This document shows positions 47,090-55,078 of a stretch of 64,000 bases of DNA, in pieces. The position numbers were made by a program, and so were the translations under genes. Source of the DNA: Flavobacterium faecale. GTDB lineage: Bacteria > Bacteroidota > Bacteroidia > Flavobacteriales > Flavobacteriaceae. How positions within the stretch are numbered: position 1 is the first letter of the stretch; every line of letters begins with the position of its first letter. The stretch is taken from positions 4,128,001 through 4,192,000 of the forward strand of contig NZ_CP020918.1 of assembly GCF_003076455.1 (NCBI RefSeq). Reading direction: 5' to 3'. The notes under the pieces are model-generated. The model had not been told where the DNA came from. It searched no databases and worked only from the letters and a program-made list of their open reading frames with translations.

Positions 47090-49112
47090 TAGCGCCAAAG
47101 AAAACCTGCTTTTTAAAAATATTTTCCACTCCTCTGTGGAAGGAATTTTAGTCATTGATGAAAATGGAATAATAATTAAAGCAAATCCAGCTGGTGAGCA
47201 AATGTTTGGTTACAGTTCACAAGAATTAATTCATGAAGATGTAGAGAATCTTATTCCTTCTCGCTTTAAAAACAACCACCATTCTCATAGAGCTAACTAT
47301 AATTCAAAACCCAAGGCAAGACGCATGGGACATGATTTGGATTTATGGGGATTAAAAAAAGATGGTACGCAATTTCAACTAGAAATAAGTTTAAGCCCTA
47401 CAGAAATAGATAATAAAAAAGTAGTAATTGCTTTTATTATTGATGTTACAGAGCGTATGGCTGCAAAACATGCCTTAATCGTTAGTGAAAGCCGAATGGC
47501 TGAAGCACAGCAAATTGCACATGTAGGTAACTGGTATTGGAACTTACAAACAAATGAACGAAGCTGGTCAAACGAGTTCTATAGAATTTACGGTCTTGAA
47601 CCTGGTGATGTGCGACTCAATAAAGACACTTTAAGTAGTTTTATTCATCCAGATGACAGAGAAAATACTTTAAAAATAGTGGCTATTGCTATCGAAAATC
47701 AAACAGATTATCAATACGAGAAAACAATTATTAGACCCGATGGTTCTTTAAGATATGTTTTAACCAAAGGAAAAATTGTATCTGATGCGAATAGTAATAC
47801 AAAAGAAATGTATGGTACTATTCAAGATATTACTAAGCAAAAAAAAGCCGAAGAACAACTAAAAGATAGTGAAGAAAATTTACGGAATTACACCATTGAA
47901 TTAAAAGAGAAAGTAACAGAACGCACTACTGAACTCAATGCTATAGTTCAAAAATTGACCAAATTAAATGTAAATCTCAATAACCAAATTCATGTCACCA
48001 AAGAGGCCGAAAAAAAAGCCTTAAGCAGCAAGCAATTGCTAGATAATGTTTCTCATAATTTCCCTAAAGGTTTTATTGCCGTTGTTGATTCAAAATTGAG
48101 GATCGTATTTATCGAAGGGGAAGAGGTTGTAGCATTGGGTTTTGAAAATTTGGTGGAGAACAAGACCGTACTTGGCGATGTTGTTGGAGTCTCAGATGAA
48201 ATAAAGAAAATCACCAGAGAAAAAATTATAAAAACGCTTAAAGGGGAACATCTCTCCTATGAGATCGAATTTAGAGAAAATCATTACCTAATTAACACCA
48301 CCCCTTTGTACAATGAAAATAATACTATTGAACAAGTTTTATTAGTTTATAATAATATCACTTTACAAAAGAAGACTGAATTTGAAATGTTTAATACCTT
48401 AAAAAAAGAACAAGAATTGAGCGAGTTAAAATCGCGTTTTATTTCTATGGCTTCCCATGAGTTTAGGACTCCGTTGAGCGCCATTTTATCTTCGGCTATT
48501 TTAATCGAAAAACAAAATGGTGTTGGAAAAGAAGCTAAAAGAATAAATTATGTGTCTAAAATAAGATCAAATGTGAAGAATTTGGTCGTAATTCTAAATG
48601 ATTTTCTATCCCTAAGCAAACTACAAGAAGGAAAAATAATTGCTCAGCCTGTATTATTTGATTTGGTTGCATTCACAAAATCATTACTCGAAGAATTGGA
48701 GGACATCAAAAAAAAGGGGCAAACAATATGGCTACAGTCTGAAAATTCAATAATTGAAGCTTTTTTAGATTTAAAATTATTCAAGCATATTATTTATAAT
48801 CTTGTTTCTAATGCCATAAAATACTCAGAAGAAAATAAAGAGATAATTATCAAAATAAAAAGGAATAATGAGCATGTAAACATTGAAATAATTGACCAAG
48901 GAATAGGAATTCCTATCGAAGATCAAAGCAATATATTTCAAAGGTTTTATCGTGCCAACAACGCATCAAATATTCAAGGAACTGGTTTAGGTCTCAATAT
49001 TGTGAAACAGTATACTGAATTAATGGGTGGTACTATTACTTTTAAAAGTGAATTAAAAGAAGGCGCTACTTTTTATATTGAATTTCCATTAGATACTAAA
49101 AAAAATGAGTAA
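47082..49112 (+). CDS. Soluble PAS-domain histidine kinase
   Basis: A 676-residue kinase without clear membrane helices. It contains PAS 1 (about 8-125, NPAGEQMFGYSSQEL), PAS 2 (about 145-260, WSNEFYRIYGLEPGD and FIHPDDRENTLK), a coiled coil (about 265-325), a third PAS-like unit (about 325-430), HisKA with H459 in MASHEFRTPLSA, and HATPase (DQGIGIPIEDQSNIFQRFYRA, GTGLGLNIVKQY). It should sense an intracellular signal and phosphorylate the adjacent response regulator. It overlaps mscS upstream and the regulator downstream by 8 nt each. No heme or flavin ligand motif is evident in the PAS units. Confidence 0.92.
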   Translation: MSDSAKENLLFKNIFHSSVEGILVIDENGIIIKANPAGEQMFGYSSQELIHEDVENLIPSRFKNNHHSHRANYNSKPKARRMGHDLDLWGLKKDGTQFQLEISLSPTEIDNKKVVIAFIIDVTERMAAKHALIVSESRMAEAQQIAHVGNWYWNLQTNERSWSNEFYRIYGLEPGDVRLNKDTLSSFIHPDDRENTLKIVAIAIENQTDYQYEKTIIRPDGSLRYVLTKGKIVSDANSNTKEMYGTIQDITKQKKAEEQLKDSEENLRNYTIELKEKVTERTTELNAIVQKLTKLNVNLNNQIHVTKEAEKKALSSKQLLDNVSHNFPKGFIAVVDSKLRIVFIEGEEVVALGFENLVENKTVLGDVVGVSDEIKKITREKIIKTLKGEHLSYEIEFRENHYLINTTPLYNENNTIEQVLLVYNNITLQKKTEFEMFNTLKKEQELSELKSRFISMASHEFRTPLSAILSSAILIEKQNGVGKEAKRINYVSKIRSNVKNLVVILNDFLSLSKLQEGKIIAQPVLFDLVAFTKSLLEELEDIKKKGQTIWLQSENSIIEAFLDLKLFKHIIYNLVSNAIKYSEENKEIIIKIKRNNEHVNIEIIDQGIGIPIEDQSNIFQRFYRANNASNIQGTGLGLNIVKQYTELMGGTITFKSELKEGATFYIEFPLDTKKNE

Positions 49113-50175
49113 AATACTTATAATTGAAGACAATCAGGACGTACGAGAAAATACTGCAGAAATTCTTGAACTAGAGAATTACGTTGTTATTACTGCAGAA
49201 AACGGTAAAATTGGTATTCAAAAAGCCCTAGAGCATATTCCTGATATTATTATCTGCGATATTATGATGCCTGAAATAGATGGGTATGGTGTATATGATG
49301 CTTTAAGCAAAAACACGATAACTGCTCCTATTCCCTTTATATTTCTCACCGCTAAATCTGGACAAGCAGACATCCGAAAAGGGATGAATTTAGGAGTAGA
49401 CGATTATCTAATCAAACCATTCGAAGAGGATGATTTATTAGGAGCAATAGCATGCCGCATTAAGAAAAAGAAATTTTTAGATAAGGAATATTCAAAAAGT
49501 ATTCATGGTGTAAGTGAGTTTCTTAATGAAGCATCAGCTTACTTAAACCTTGAGGAACTTTCTAAAAACCGAATCTTAAAGAAATATAAAAATAAAGAAA
49601 ATGTTTTTACAGAAGGTAGTGCTGCCCATCACTTATATTTTCTTGATAGTGGTAATGTAAAAACATACCGAACGACCGAAAACGGGAAAGAATTTGTGAC
49701 AGGAATGTATGGACCGGGTGATTTTATTGGTCAGTTGTCTCTTCTTAATTCTACTGGCTCTTATATAGAAACAGCTAGTGCGCTAGAAGATGCTTCAATT
49801 TGTACTATTCCAAAAGCCGATTTTGTACAACTCTTATATAGTAATAAAGAAGTCTCTAATAAATTTATAAATATGATCTCTAACAATGCAATTGGCTTGC
49901 AAGATCAATTAGTAAACATGGCATTTTCGACCGTACGTCAACGCACTGCCAAAGCACTATTAGACCTTGATGACAAAGGAATGATGAAGGATGAAAACCA
50001 TAAGGGAATGTCTATTTGTAGAGAAGATTTTGCGGGACTTATTGGAACTGCTACTGAAACAGCTATTAGAATGTTGACGGAATTTAAAAACGAAGGACTG
50101 ATTGCTGTAGAACCAAACAAAAGACTAGTTTTAAAAGATAAAAATAGATTAAAACAAATTGCAGAAAATTATTAA
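49105..50175 (+). CDS. Response regulator fused to Crp/Fnr regulator
   Basis: A 356-residue fusion. The receiver domain (1-120) has the phospho-acceptor D52 in IIICDIMMPEIDG and the conserved K104 in DDYLIKPF. The cyclic-nucleotide-binding-like domain spans about 145-265 (YFLDSGNVKTYRTTENGKEF). The Crp-type winged helix (about 275-345) has the recognition helix GTATETAIRMLTEF, in which E and R sit four residues apart as in FNR and CRP. These residues read the GA of TGA half-sites, which agrees with the TGAYCTAGRTCA boxes nearby. No iron-sulfur Cys cluster is present, so control is by phosphorylation and perhaps a ligand. It is the best candidate activator of the boxes. Confidence 0.9.
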   Translation: MSKILIIEDNQDVRENTAEILELENYVVITAENGKIGIQKALEHIPDIIICDIMMPEIDGYGVYDALSKNTITAPIPFIFLTAKSGQADIRKGMNLGVDDYLIKPFEEDDLLGAIACRIKKKKFLDKEYSKSIHGVSEFLNEASAYLNLEELSKNRILKKYKNKENVFTEGSAAHHLYFLDSGNVKTYRTTENGKEFVTGMYGPGDFIGQLSLLNSTGSYIETASALEDASICTIPKADFVQLLYSNKEVSNKFINMISNNAIGLQDQLVNMAFSTVRQRTAKALLDLDDKGMMKDENHKGMSICREDFAGLIGTATETAIRMLTEFKNEGLIAVEPNKRLVLKDKNRLKQIAENY

Positions 50176-50222
50176 TAAACTAATATTCTAATTGTAAATT
50201 AATTTGGTTTTATACTACTTTA

Positions 50223-50266
50223 TATAAAAAAAAGGAACTAAGACAACCATTAGCCTTAGTTCCTTT
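50223..50266 (-). terminator. Minus-strand terminator of the candidate small RNA
   Basis: AAAGGAACTAAG (50231-50242) pairs over 12 bp with CTTAGTTCCTTT (50255-50266). The eight-base T tract occurs only on the minus strand (eight A at 50223-50232 on the plus strand), whereas the plus-strand side has just three T before AAAG. It is therefore polarised for minus-strand transcription, though it may also stop the regulator operon. Confidence 0.8.
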
Positions 50267-50428
50267 AAAGATAATAGTCCTACTTTATAATTGCTGCTTT
50301 TAATTAAGAACAACAAATAGCCAAAAACATTAATAACATAGCAATTACAAACAACTTCTACTACCTACAAGATTTTCAATACCACAACGAAAACCTATAT
50401 TTTTAAATCTCTTTTCTCAATTTTAATA
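50225..50428 (-). ncRNA. Candidate regulated small RNA or tiny-peptide gene
   Basis: A minus-strand transcription unit of about 200 nt, bounded by an FNR-like box with exact -7 element (50474-50432) and a strong terminator (50266-50223). No annotated gene lies on this strand here. It contains one short frame, TTG at 50354 (or ATG at 50339) to TAA at 50304, encoding a hydrophobic peptide MFVIAMLLMFLAICCS. The product may thus be a regulatory RNA, comparable in logic to FNR-activated FnrS of E. coli, or the message of a membrane micropeptide. The ends are predicted from the promoter and terminator only. Confidence 0.6.
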
Positions 50429-50431
50429 ATG

Positions 50432-50474
50432 CAAATTTAGCTGCTATTTGGGTACTACTAAATGACCTAGATCA
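50432..50474 (-). promoter_or_regulatory. FNR-like box plus -7 element pointing to minus strand
   Basis: TGATCTAGGTCA read on the minus strand (50474-50463) with TAAATTTG (50439-50432, exact) at the 35-nt spacing. In the plus direction no -7 element exists at this distance, so the site serves the minus-strand unit and not the gene at 50668. Confidence 0.75.
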
Positions 50475-50598
50475 GTTTAACTTTAATTGAATGTAATATT
50501 GCATTATTATTTCATTTACTGTTTTGTTTATTTCTACAAAAGAGCACTTCAATAGCAATTAAAGCACTGAAAATCAAAATAATAATTCTACAATATAC

Positions 50599-50641
50599 TG
50601 ACCTCAGTCATTTTACAAGAATAAAGGAGTGTCTATCTTTA
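50599..50641 (+). promoter_or_regulatory. FNR-like box plus -7 element, sigma-like gene
   Basis: TGACCTCAGTCA (50599-50610) and TATCTTTA (50634-50641, last base off consensus) at the 35-nt spacing; the coding start is 26 nt downstream. Confidence 0.7.
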
Positions 50642-50667
50642 CTATAAACTTATTAAAGTAATCACTC

Positions 50668-51432
50668 ATGCAAACAAATATTTCTTATTATCAAGACAAA
50701 AAAGAGTTCCGTTTATTCGTAAGCAATACGTATCCGGATCTTATTAAACTAAAAAAAGAAGACGATAAACCTTCTTTCAATGCATTGGTGTTAAAAATAA
50801 TGCCTGAAATAAAAAAGTATGTAAACGGGCAACTCAATATTGCAATTAAAAAAGGCCATTTCCCCAAAAATAAAATCAAAGCCGACGATATTATTGACCA
50901 ACTTTTTATCGAAATCTATGATCACATTGATGAGGTAAAACAAGAAAAGGATTTTTATCTCTGGTTGTTTAAAAAAACCAATGAACTTCTAGAAGATAGC
51001 ACTGTAGAAGAAGAGTTTGATGAATTATTCTTTAAAAACATAGATGATTATTCTAAGCCAGAATGGGATGCCATGCAAGAAAATTTTAGCACAGATGGAG
51101 ATGGACATCTCTTGATGATAGAAGAACTTGATGATATTTCATACAATCATAACGACTATACTTTAAATCATGTATTTATAGAGGACAATCAAAAAGCATT
51201 GATCGAAAAAATAGACAAAGAATTAAGTGCCGAAGAAATACAAAATCACATTCAAATGGTACTCTACAATTTACCTTATTCCATGCGCAATGTATTTGAA
51301 TTGTTCGCTATTGAACAACTAGAACTAGAAGAAATTGCCAAAATTAGAAACAATACGCTAAAAGAAGTTTCCCAACTTTTGAATGACGCTAAACAAGCAT
51401 TACAGGCAAGTTTCCTTAAAAGATTTGCTTAA
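50668..51432 (+). CDS. Sigma-70-like protein
   Basis: A 254-residue protein. The N-terminal part (about 20-110) resembles sigma region 2 with KADDIIDQLFIEIYDHIDEV, a central acidic insert has DDYSKPEWDAMQ, and the C-terminal part (about 195-254) resembles region 4 (LPYSMRNVFELFAIEQLELEEIA, then a helix-turn-helix with NNTLKEVSQLLNDAKQAL). It may be an atypical ECF-type sigma factor, which would add a second layer to the regulon. The acidic insert is unusual for ECF sigma factors. It has an FNR-like box 58 nt before its start. Confidence 0.7.
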   Translation: MQTNISYYQDKKEFRLFVSNTYPDLIKLKKEDDKPSFNALVLKIMPEIKKYVNGQLNIAIKKGHFPKNKIKADDIIDQLFIEIYDHIDEVKQEKDFYLWLFKKTNELLEDSTVEEEFDELFFKNIDDYSKPEWDAMQENFSTDGDGHLLMIEELDDISYNHNDYTLNHVFIEDNQKALIEKIDKELSAEEIQNHIQMVLYNLPYSMRNVFELFAIEQLELEEIAKIRNNTLKEVSQLLNDAKQALQASFLKRFA

Positions 51433-51519
51433 ATTCTAATGTTGATGGTTCAAGTCATAAAAAATATAGTGCAGCAGTAAATAAAATCTCATTACATAAT
51501 AATCTAGAAACTACAATCC

Positions 51520-51879
51520 ATGGAACTATTACTATACAAGAGAAAATACAAAGTAAATAACAATATTCAAAATTTCATGCATTTTTACAATGCTAAAAAC
51601 ATGAAACATTTGGCTAGTGATTTATTAGATAAGGGATTATCGCCAGATCAAATTGCTAATGCATTTACAACGGCTATCAAAGTCGCAAATGTTTCAGGAA
51701 TTGAAGTCGAAAAACATTTTATGCCTATTTATAGCGGCATCAATAACGAAATAATTCAAGATTGCAAACTGTCTGATTTAGGTTATGGTTTGGTACTAAT
51801 GAACGCCGATTCCAATTTATCTACTGTTGGCGCATTCCAAATAGATATTTTAAAAGGATACCTTAAAAAACGTTCCTAA
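51520..51879 (+). CDS. Hypothetical small protein
   Basis: A 119-residue soluble protein, helical at the N-terminus (NIQNFMHFYNAKNMKHLASDLLDKGLSPDQIANAF is split by a predicted turn near residue 45) with a C-terminal segment CKLSDLGYGLVLMNAD. I do not recognise the family. It lies 87 nt downstream of the sigma-like gene on the same strand with no box or terminator between, so cotranscription is likely. A strong terminator follows. Confidence 0.6.
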   Translation: MELLLYKRKYKVNNNIQNFMHFYNAKNMKHLASDLLDKGLSPDQIANAFTTAIKVANVSGIEVEKHFMPIYSGINNEIIQDCKLSDLGYGLVLMNADSNLSTVGAFQIDILKGYLKKRS

Positions 51880-51890
51880 CTCTTTAAATT

Positions 51891-51934
51891 AAAAGAGGAT
51901 AAACAGCATTAAATCTGTTTATCCTCTTTTTTTA
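51891..51934. terminator. Bidirectional terminator
   Basis: A 16-bp stem (51891-51906 with 51915-51930, 8-nt loop) is bounded by A and T tracts between two converging genes. Confidence 0.92.
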
Positions 51935-51964
51935 CTTGAATTAGTAAGCTTAAATTAAATAAAC

Positions 51965-52861
51965 CTACTTCAAAAAATCAGGATTTTCATATGCTGGATT
52001 AGGGTATTTATAAAACCCCTCACCTGTAGCAACACCTAGTTTATTTTTATCAATAAAATGCTCTTTTAAGTATTTTACCGTTTTTATTTTTAACTCATCT
52101 TCCGTTTTCTCCGCTGCAATTACATTGACATTATATGCCGTTGTAATGCCTATAACATCTAGAATTCCAAAAGGTCCTACAGGTGCACCCGTTGCTTTTA
52201 TCCATGTTTTATCTATCGTCTCCACATCAGCAACTTCGTTCACTAGCAAGTTAGTGGCAGCAGCCAATAAAGGTACCAATAAAGAGTTAAGAATGTATCC
52301 AGGTTGTTCTTTAAGTACTGGCAAAGCGAGCATACCAATAGCCTTAGCAAAAAGCACGACATCTTTAAAAACGTTAGAATCTGTTCCAGCATGTCCCATG
52401 ATTTCGGCTGTGTTGTGAATCCAAATCGTATTGGCAAAATGTAACGCCAAAAACTTTGCTGGTCTTCCTGTAGCGTCTGCAAAATCACTTGGTAAAAGCG
52501 TTGATGAGTTGGTCGCAAAAATTGTTTTTTCGGGAGCCACTTTGGCTAATTTATGGTAAAAATCAATTTTTATCGCTGGACTTTCTGGAACCGCTTCAAT
52601 CAGTAAGTCGGCATTTGCAACTGCTGCGCCTAGATCTGCATTATAACTCAAGTTTTTAAAGGTTTGATCTAACTGTTCTTGTGTTGCCTTCAAATCTTTT
52701 TTATAGGATTCACTCAAGTCTTTGAATTTTGCTTTAGCTTTTTCTAATACAGCATCATTGATGTCATAAACGGTTACATTAAATCCATGAAATGCGGTTT
52801 GAAAAGCAATTTGGTATCCTAAAACACCACTTCCTGCTACGGTAATATTTTTATAGTTCAT
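51965..52861 (-). CDS. 3-hydroxyacyl-CoA dehydrogenase
   Basis: A 298-residue NAD-dependent enzyme that oxidises 3-hydroxyacyl-CoA in fatty-acid or related degradation. The dinucleotide loop GSGVLGYQIAFQTAFHG is at residues 10-26, with the catalytic His in LALHFANTIW. The C-terminal helical domain has PGYILNSLLVPLLAAATNLLV and GPFGILDVIGI. Length matches stand-alone 3-hydroxybutyryl-CoA dehydrogenases. No other beta-oxidation gene is adjacent and no FNR-like box was seen upstream, so it may be independent of the neighbouring regulon. Confidence 0.88.
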   Translation of the reverse strand: MNYKNITVAGSGVLGYQIAFQTAFHGFNVTVYDINDAVLEKAKAKFKDLSESYKKDLKATQEQLDQTFKNLSYNADLGAAVANADLLIEAVPESPAIKIDFYHKLAKVAPEKTIFATNSSTLLPSDFADATGRPAKFLALHFANTIWIHNTAEIMGHAGTDSNVFKDVVLFAKAIGMLALPVLKEQPGYILNSLLVPLLAAATNLLVNEVADVETIDKTWIKATGAPVGPFGILDVIGITTAYNVNVIAAEKTEDELKIKTVKYLKEHFIDKNKLGVATGEGFYKYPNPAYENPDFLK

Positions 52862-52950
52862 ATCTATAGGTTTTAATTGTTTTCTATCGTGCTATATTTT
52901 TTTGTTCATTCTTAAGTAGCATGACGTTTTTCTTTAATAATTTCTTATTT

Positions 52951-53619
52951 TTACAGGTAAACAGGAACATATTCAACCTGTATTTCATTCTTAACATTAG
53001 TAATGCCTTTTGCCAAATAAGCCGCAACAAGTGCATCATCTTTTTCTTTAATTGAGTTTACTTTACCTTGTAAGATGGCAGTATTGCCTTCAATAATGAC
53101 TGTGATTTTTTTGGAATCAATGCTGGCGGAACGTTCAAAAGCTCTATTAATATTTTCTCTAATGTTAGTAGGTGTTACATTTTCAGAAGTTATGCTAATC
53201 GTATTGGTAATACTTTTGATCCCATCGATATATTGTAAACATTTTTCGGATTCACTTTTTTGATAGGCCCACTTTACGCTACCTAATAAAAAAACATTTC
53301 CCTGTTCTACTTTTACACTAATTTTATCTTGAGGCACAGATGCATTCCATTTTAAATCAGAATTAATTTTTTCAGTAAGATCTTCATCACTAAAATTATT
53401 CTTGATTTTAACTTCAATTTCATCCACAACATCTATAACGCCAATTATTTTCTTTGCGGCATTTTCGGCAACTACTTTCTCAGCCAAATTACTAACAATA
53501 CCTCTTAGCCAAACAACTCCTTCTTTAACCTCAACATTTAATTGTGTTTCATTGATAATTGGTTGCCAAGCTAATTCATCTGCTACATCTTGTTTAATTT
53601 CTACATCTGTTCTCATCAT
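52951..53619 (-). CDS. Triple BON-domain protein
   Basis: A 222-residue protein with three tandem BON domains (about 3-70, 76-145, 150-217), each with the alpha/beta pattern and a central Gly: VKEGVVWLRGIVSN, VEQGNVFLLGSVKW and IEGNTAILQGKVNS. BON domains are thought to bind phospholipids and are found in OsmY, which responds to osmotic stress. There is no signal peptide, so it is probably cytoplasmic or membrane-associated. It has an exact-consensus FNR-like promoter. Confidence 0.88.
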   Translation of the reverse strand: MMRTDVEIKQDVADELAWQPIINETQLNVEVKEGVVWLRGIVSNLAEKVVAENAAKKIIGVIDVVDEIEVKIKNNFSDEDLTEKINSDLKWNASVPQDKISVKVEQGNVFLLGSVKWAYQKSESEKCLQYIDGIKSITNTISITSENVTPTNIRENINRAFERSASIDSKKITVIIEGNTAILQGKVNSIKEKDDALVAAYLAKGITNVKNEIQVEYVPVYL

Positions 53620-53651
53620 TTATATTATTTAAATTATGAATAATTATAGAA

Positions 53652-53694
53652 CAAATATATAACGACTATAAAGTACTAACACTGATCTACATCA
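53652..53694 (-). promoter_or_regulatory. FNR-like box plus -7 element, BON gene
   Basis: On the minus strand TGATGTAGATCA (53694-53683) and TATATTTG (53659-53652, exact) at the 35-nt spacing; the start codon is 32 nt downstream. Confidence 0.78.
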
Positions 53695-53779
53695 AAGCAT
53701 TGATAATTTATAAAACTTTAACAAAAGATGAAAATCATTGGACATTATTCTATTATCGAATATAAAACTAGCCTATCAA

Positions 53780-53815
53780 AAAACAAAAACCCAAACAGAG
53801 CAAATCCATTTGGGT
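53780..53815 (-). terminator. Terminator after dps
   Basis: ACCCAAA (53789-53795) pairs with TTTGGGT (53809-53815); on the minus strand it is followed by a T-rich run. Confidence 0.7.
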
Positions 53816-53852
53816 AAAAAAAAATTAATTAGTAAGCATTTATACAGCCTTT

Positions 53853-54329
53853 TTAATTTAAATGAGAACGCAACATCCAAGCTGTTTTTTCGTGTTGTTC
53901 CATTAATCCTGTAACATAATCGCTAATTCCATCAGCCTTCATTTGGTCGGCAATTGGTTTTATCTCTTCTCTGATAAAAATAATAATGCTTTCGTGATCT
54001 TGCAATAGTTCAGCAAAGATGCTTTGACTATCATTTTTACCCTGTGTTTCTTCCGTAAGATGCGTTAGCTCTAAATATTTCTTCAAAGTAGCAGGTGCAT
54101 AATGACCTAATGCACGTATTTTTTCGGCAACGGTATCAACAGTTTCTTGTTGTTCTTGGTATAAAGTTTCTAAATATAAGTGTACAGAGTGAAAATCAGC
54201 TCCTTCAATATTCCAATGGAAATTAAGTGTTTTTGAATACAATATAAATTCATCCGCCAATATCTTTGACAATTGGTCTGCGATTGCTTGTCTGTTTTCA
54301 GTTGAAATTCCGATGTTTGGAGTTTTCAT
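53853..54329 (-). CDS. dps: Dps-family ferritin-like protein
   Basis: A 158-residue miniferritin that oxidises and stores iron and protects DNA from peroxide damage. The ferroxidase ligands of Dps proteins are in place: H38 and H50 (twelve apart in FHWNIEGADFHSVH), E54, D65 and E69 (TVDTVAEKIRALG). Length is typical. There is no Lys-rich DNA-binding tail, only a short N-terminus. It has an exact FNR-like promoter and its own terminator, so it is monocistronic. Peroxide protection links it with the nearby peroxiredoxin. Confidence 0.92.
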   Translation of the reverse strand: MKTPNIGISTENRQAIADQLSKILADEFILYSKTLNFHWNIEGADFHSVHLYLETLYQEQQETVDTVAEKIRALGHYAPATLKKYLELTHLTEETQGKNDSQSIFAELLQDHESIIIFIREEIKPIADQMKADGISDYVTGLMEQHEKTAWMLRSHLN

Positions 54330-54357
54330 TATTTTTCGTTTTAAATTTATAATTACT

Positions 54358-54400
54358 CAAAGGTATTACTGTTCCAAAAAAAATAAAATGACCTAGATCA
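54358..54400 (-). promoter_or_regulatory. FNR-like box plus -7 element, dps
   Basis: On the minus strand TGATCTAGGTCA (54400-54389) and TACCTTTG (54365-54358, exact) at the 35-nt spacing, 28 nt before the dps start. Confidence 0.78.
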
Positions 54401-54566
54401 GTCTCCCCTATTTTATGATTTTTTTATAAAAACAACTGCGCAAAACTTACCCTATAAATATTTCTCAGCTAACTACTATTGACGTATTCACCAAAGTTTT
54501 ATTCTATTACTACAAAAGACTCCCTTGCATTTAAAATTAAAATCGGCATAATTATCACTGTCTACG

Positions 54567-55067
54567 TTATTTCACATTGTCTTTGAAAAGATCTTTTAAA
54601 GCAGTCCCTAATTCATCCATATCATGAGTAAACTCTCTCTCAAATTCTTGCTCCTTTTCTTTGGTTGATTGGTTAATTTCATTAACATCCTCTTTGAACG
54701 CTGCGCCTCTTTTTTGTAATTTCTCTTTTAACTCTGCATTCTTTTTTTCCAGCTCATCTAATTTCGCCGTCAATTTTACTTTTTCTGCTTTGTCTACTGT
54801 TGCTACTTTAGTTCTAAGTTCTTTAATCTGAGCTTCTGAACTTTCGATCGCTAATTTTGAGGTTGCTTCAAACTTTTTCCAGTCTGCCTCTACCGCATCT
54901 TTGGTTTCTGTACCTGTATCTTTTGCTCCTTGTACTAAATCTTTGTTCAGTTCTGTTACATCTTCTTTTACGGCAGATGCGTCATCTTTTGTTGTTTTTC
55001 CACAGCTTGTTAAAATAGTTCCTGCCATCAATGTTATCATGGTTAAGGACAAAAAATTTGTTTTCAT
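54567..55067 (-). CDS. Coiled-coil lipoprotein
   Basis: A 166-residue lipoprotein: signal with lipobox ILTSC near residue 22, then an almost wholly helical, highly charged body with heptad patterns (KAEKVKLTAKLDELEKKNAE and similar) typical of a coiled coil. It is likely anchored in the envelope as a structural or stress protein. No enzymatic motif. It is the last gene of a three-gene operon with gpmA (11-nt gap) and the DUF1269-like gene. Confidence 0.7.
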   Translation of the reverse strand: MKTNFLSLTMITLMAGTILTSCGKTTKDDASAVKEDVTELNKDLVQGAKDTGTETKDAVEADWKKFEATSKLAIESSEAQIKELRTKVATVDKAEKVKLTAKLDELEKKNAELKEKLQKRGAAFKEDVNEINQSTKEKEQEFEREFTHDMDELGTALKDLFKDNVK

Positions 55068-55078
55068 AGTTGGTTGTA

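Noticed and set aside
51446..51457. TGGTTCAAGTCA as a further box before the gene at 51520
   Set aside because: One arm is imperfect and no -7-like octamer lies 35 nt downstream; cotranscription with the sigma-like gene is simpler.
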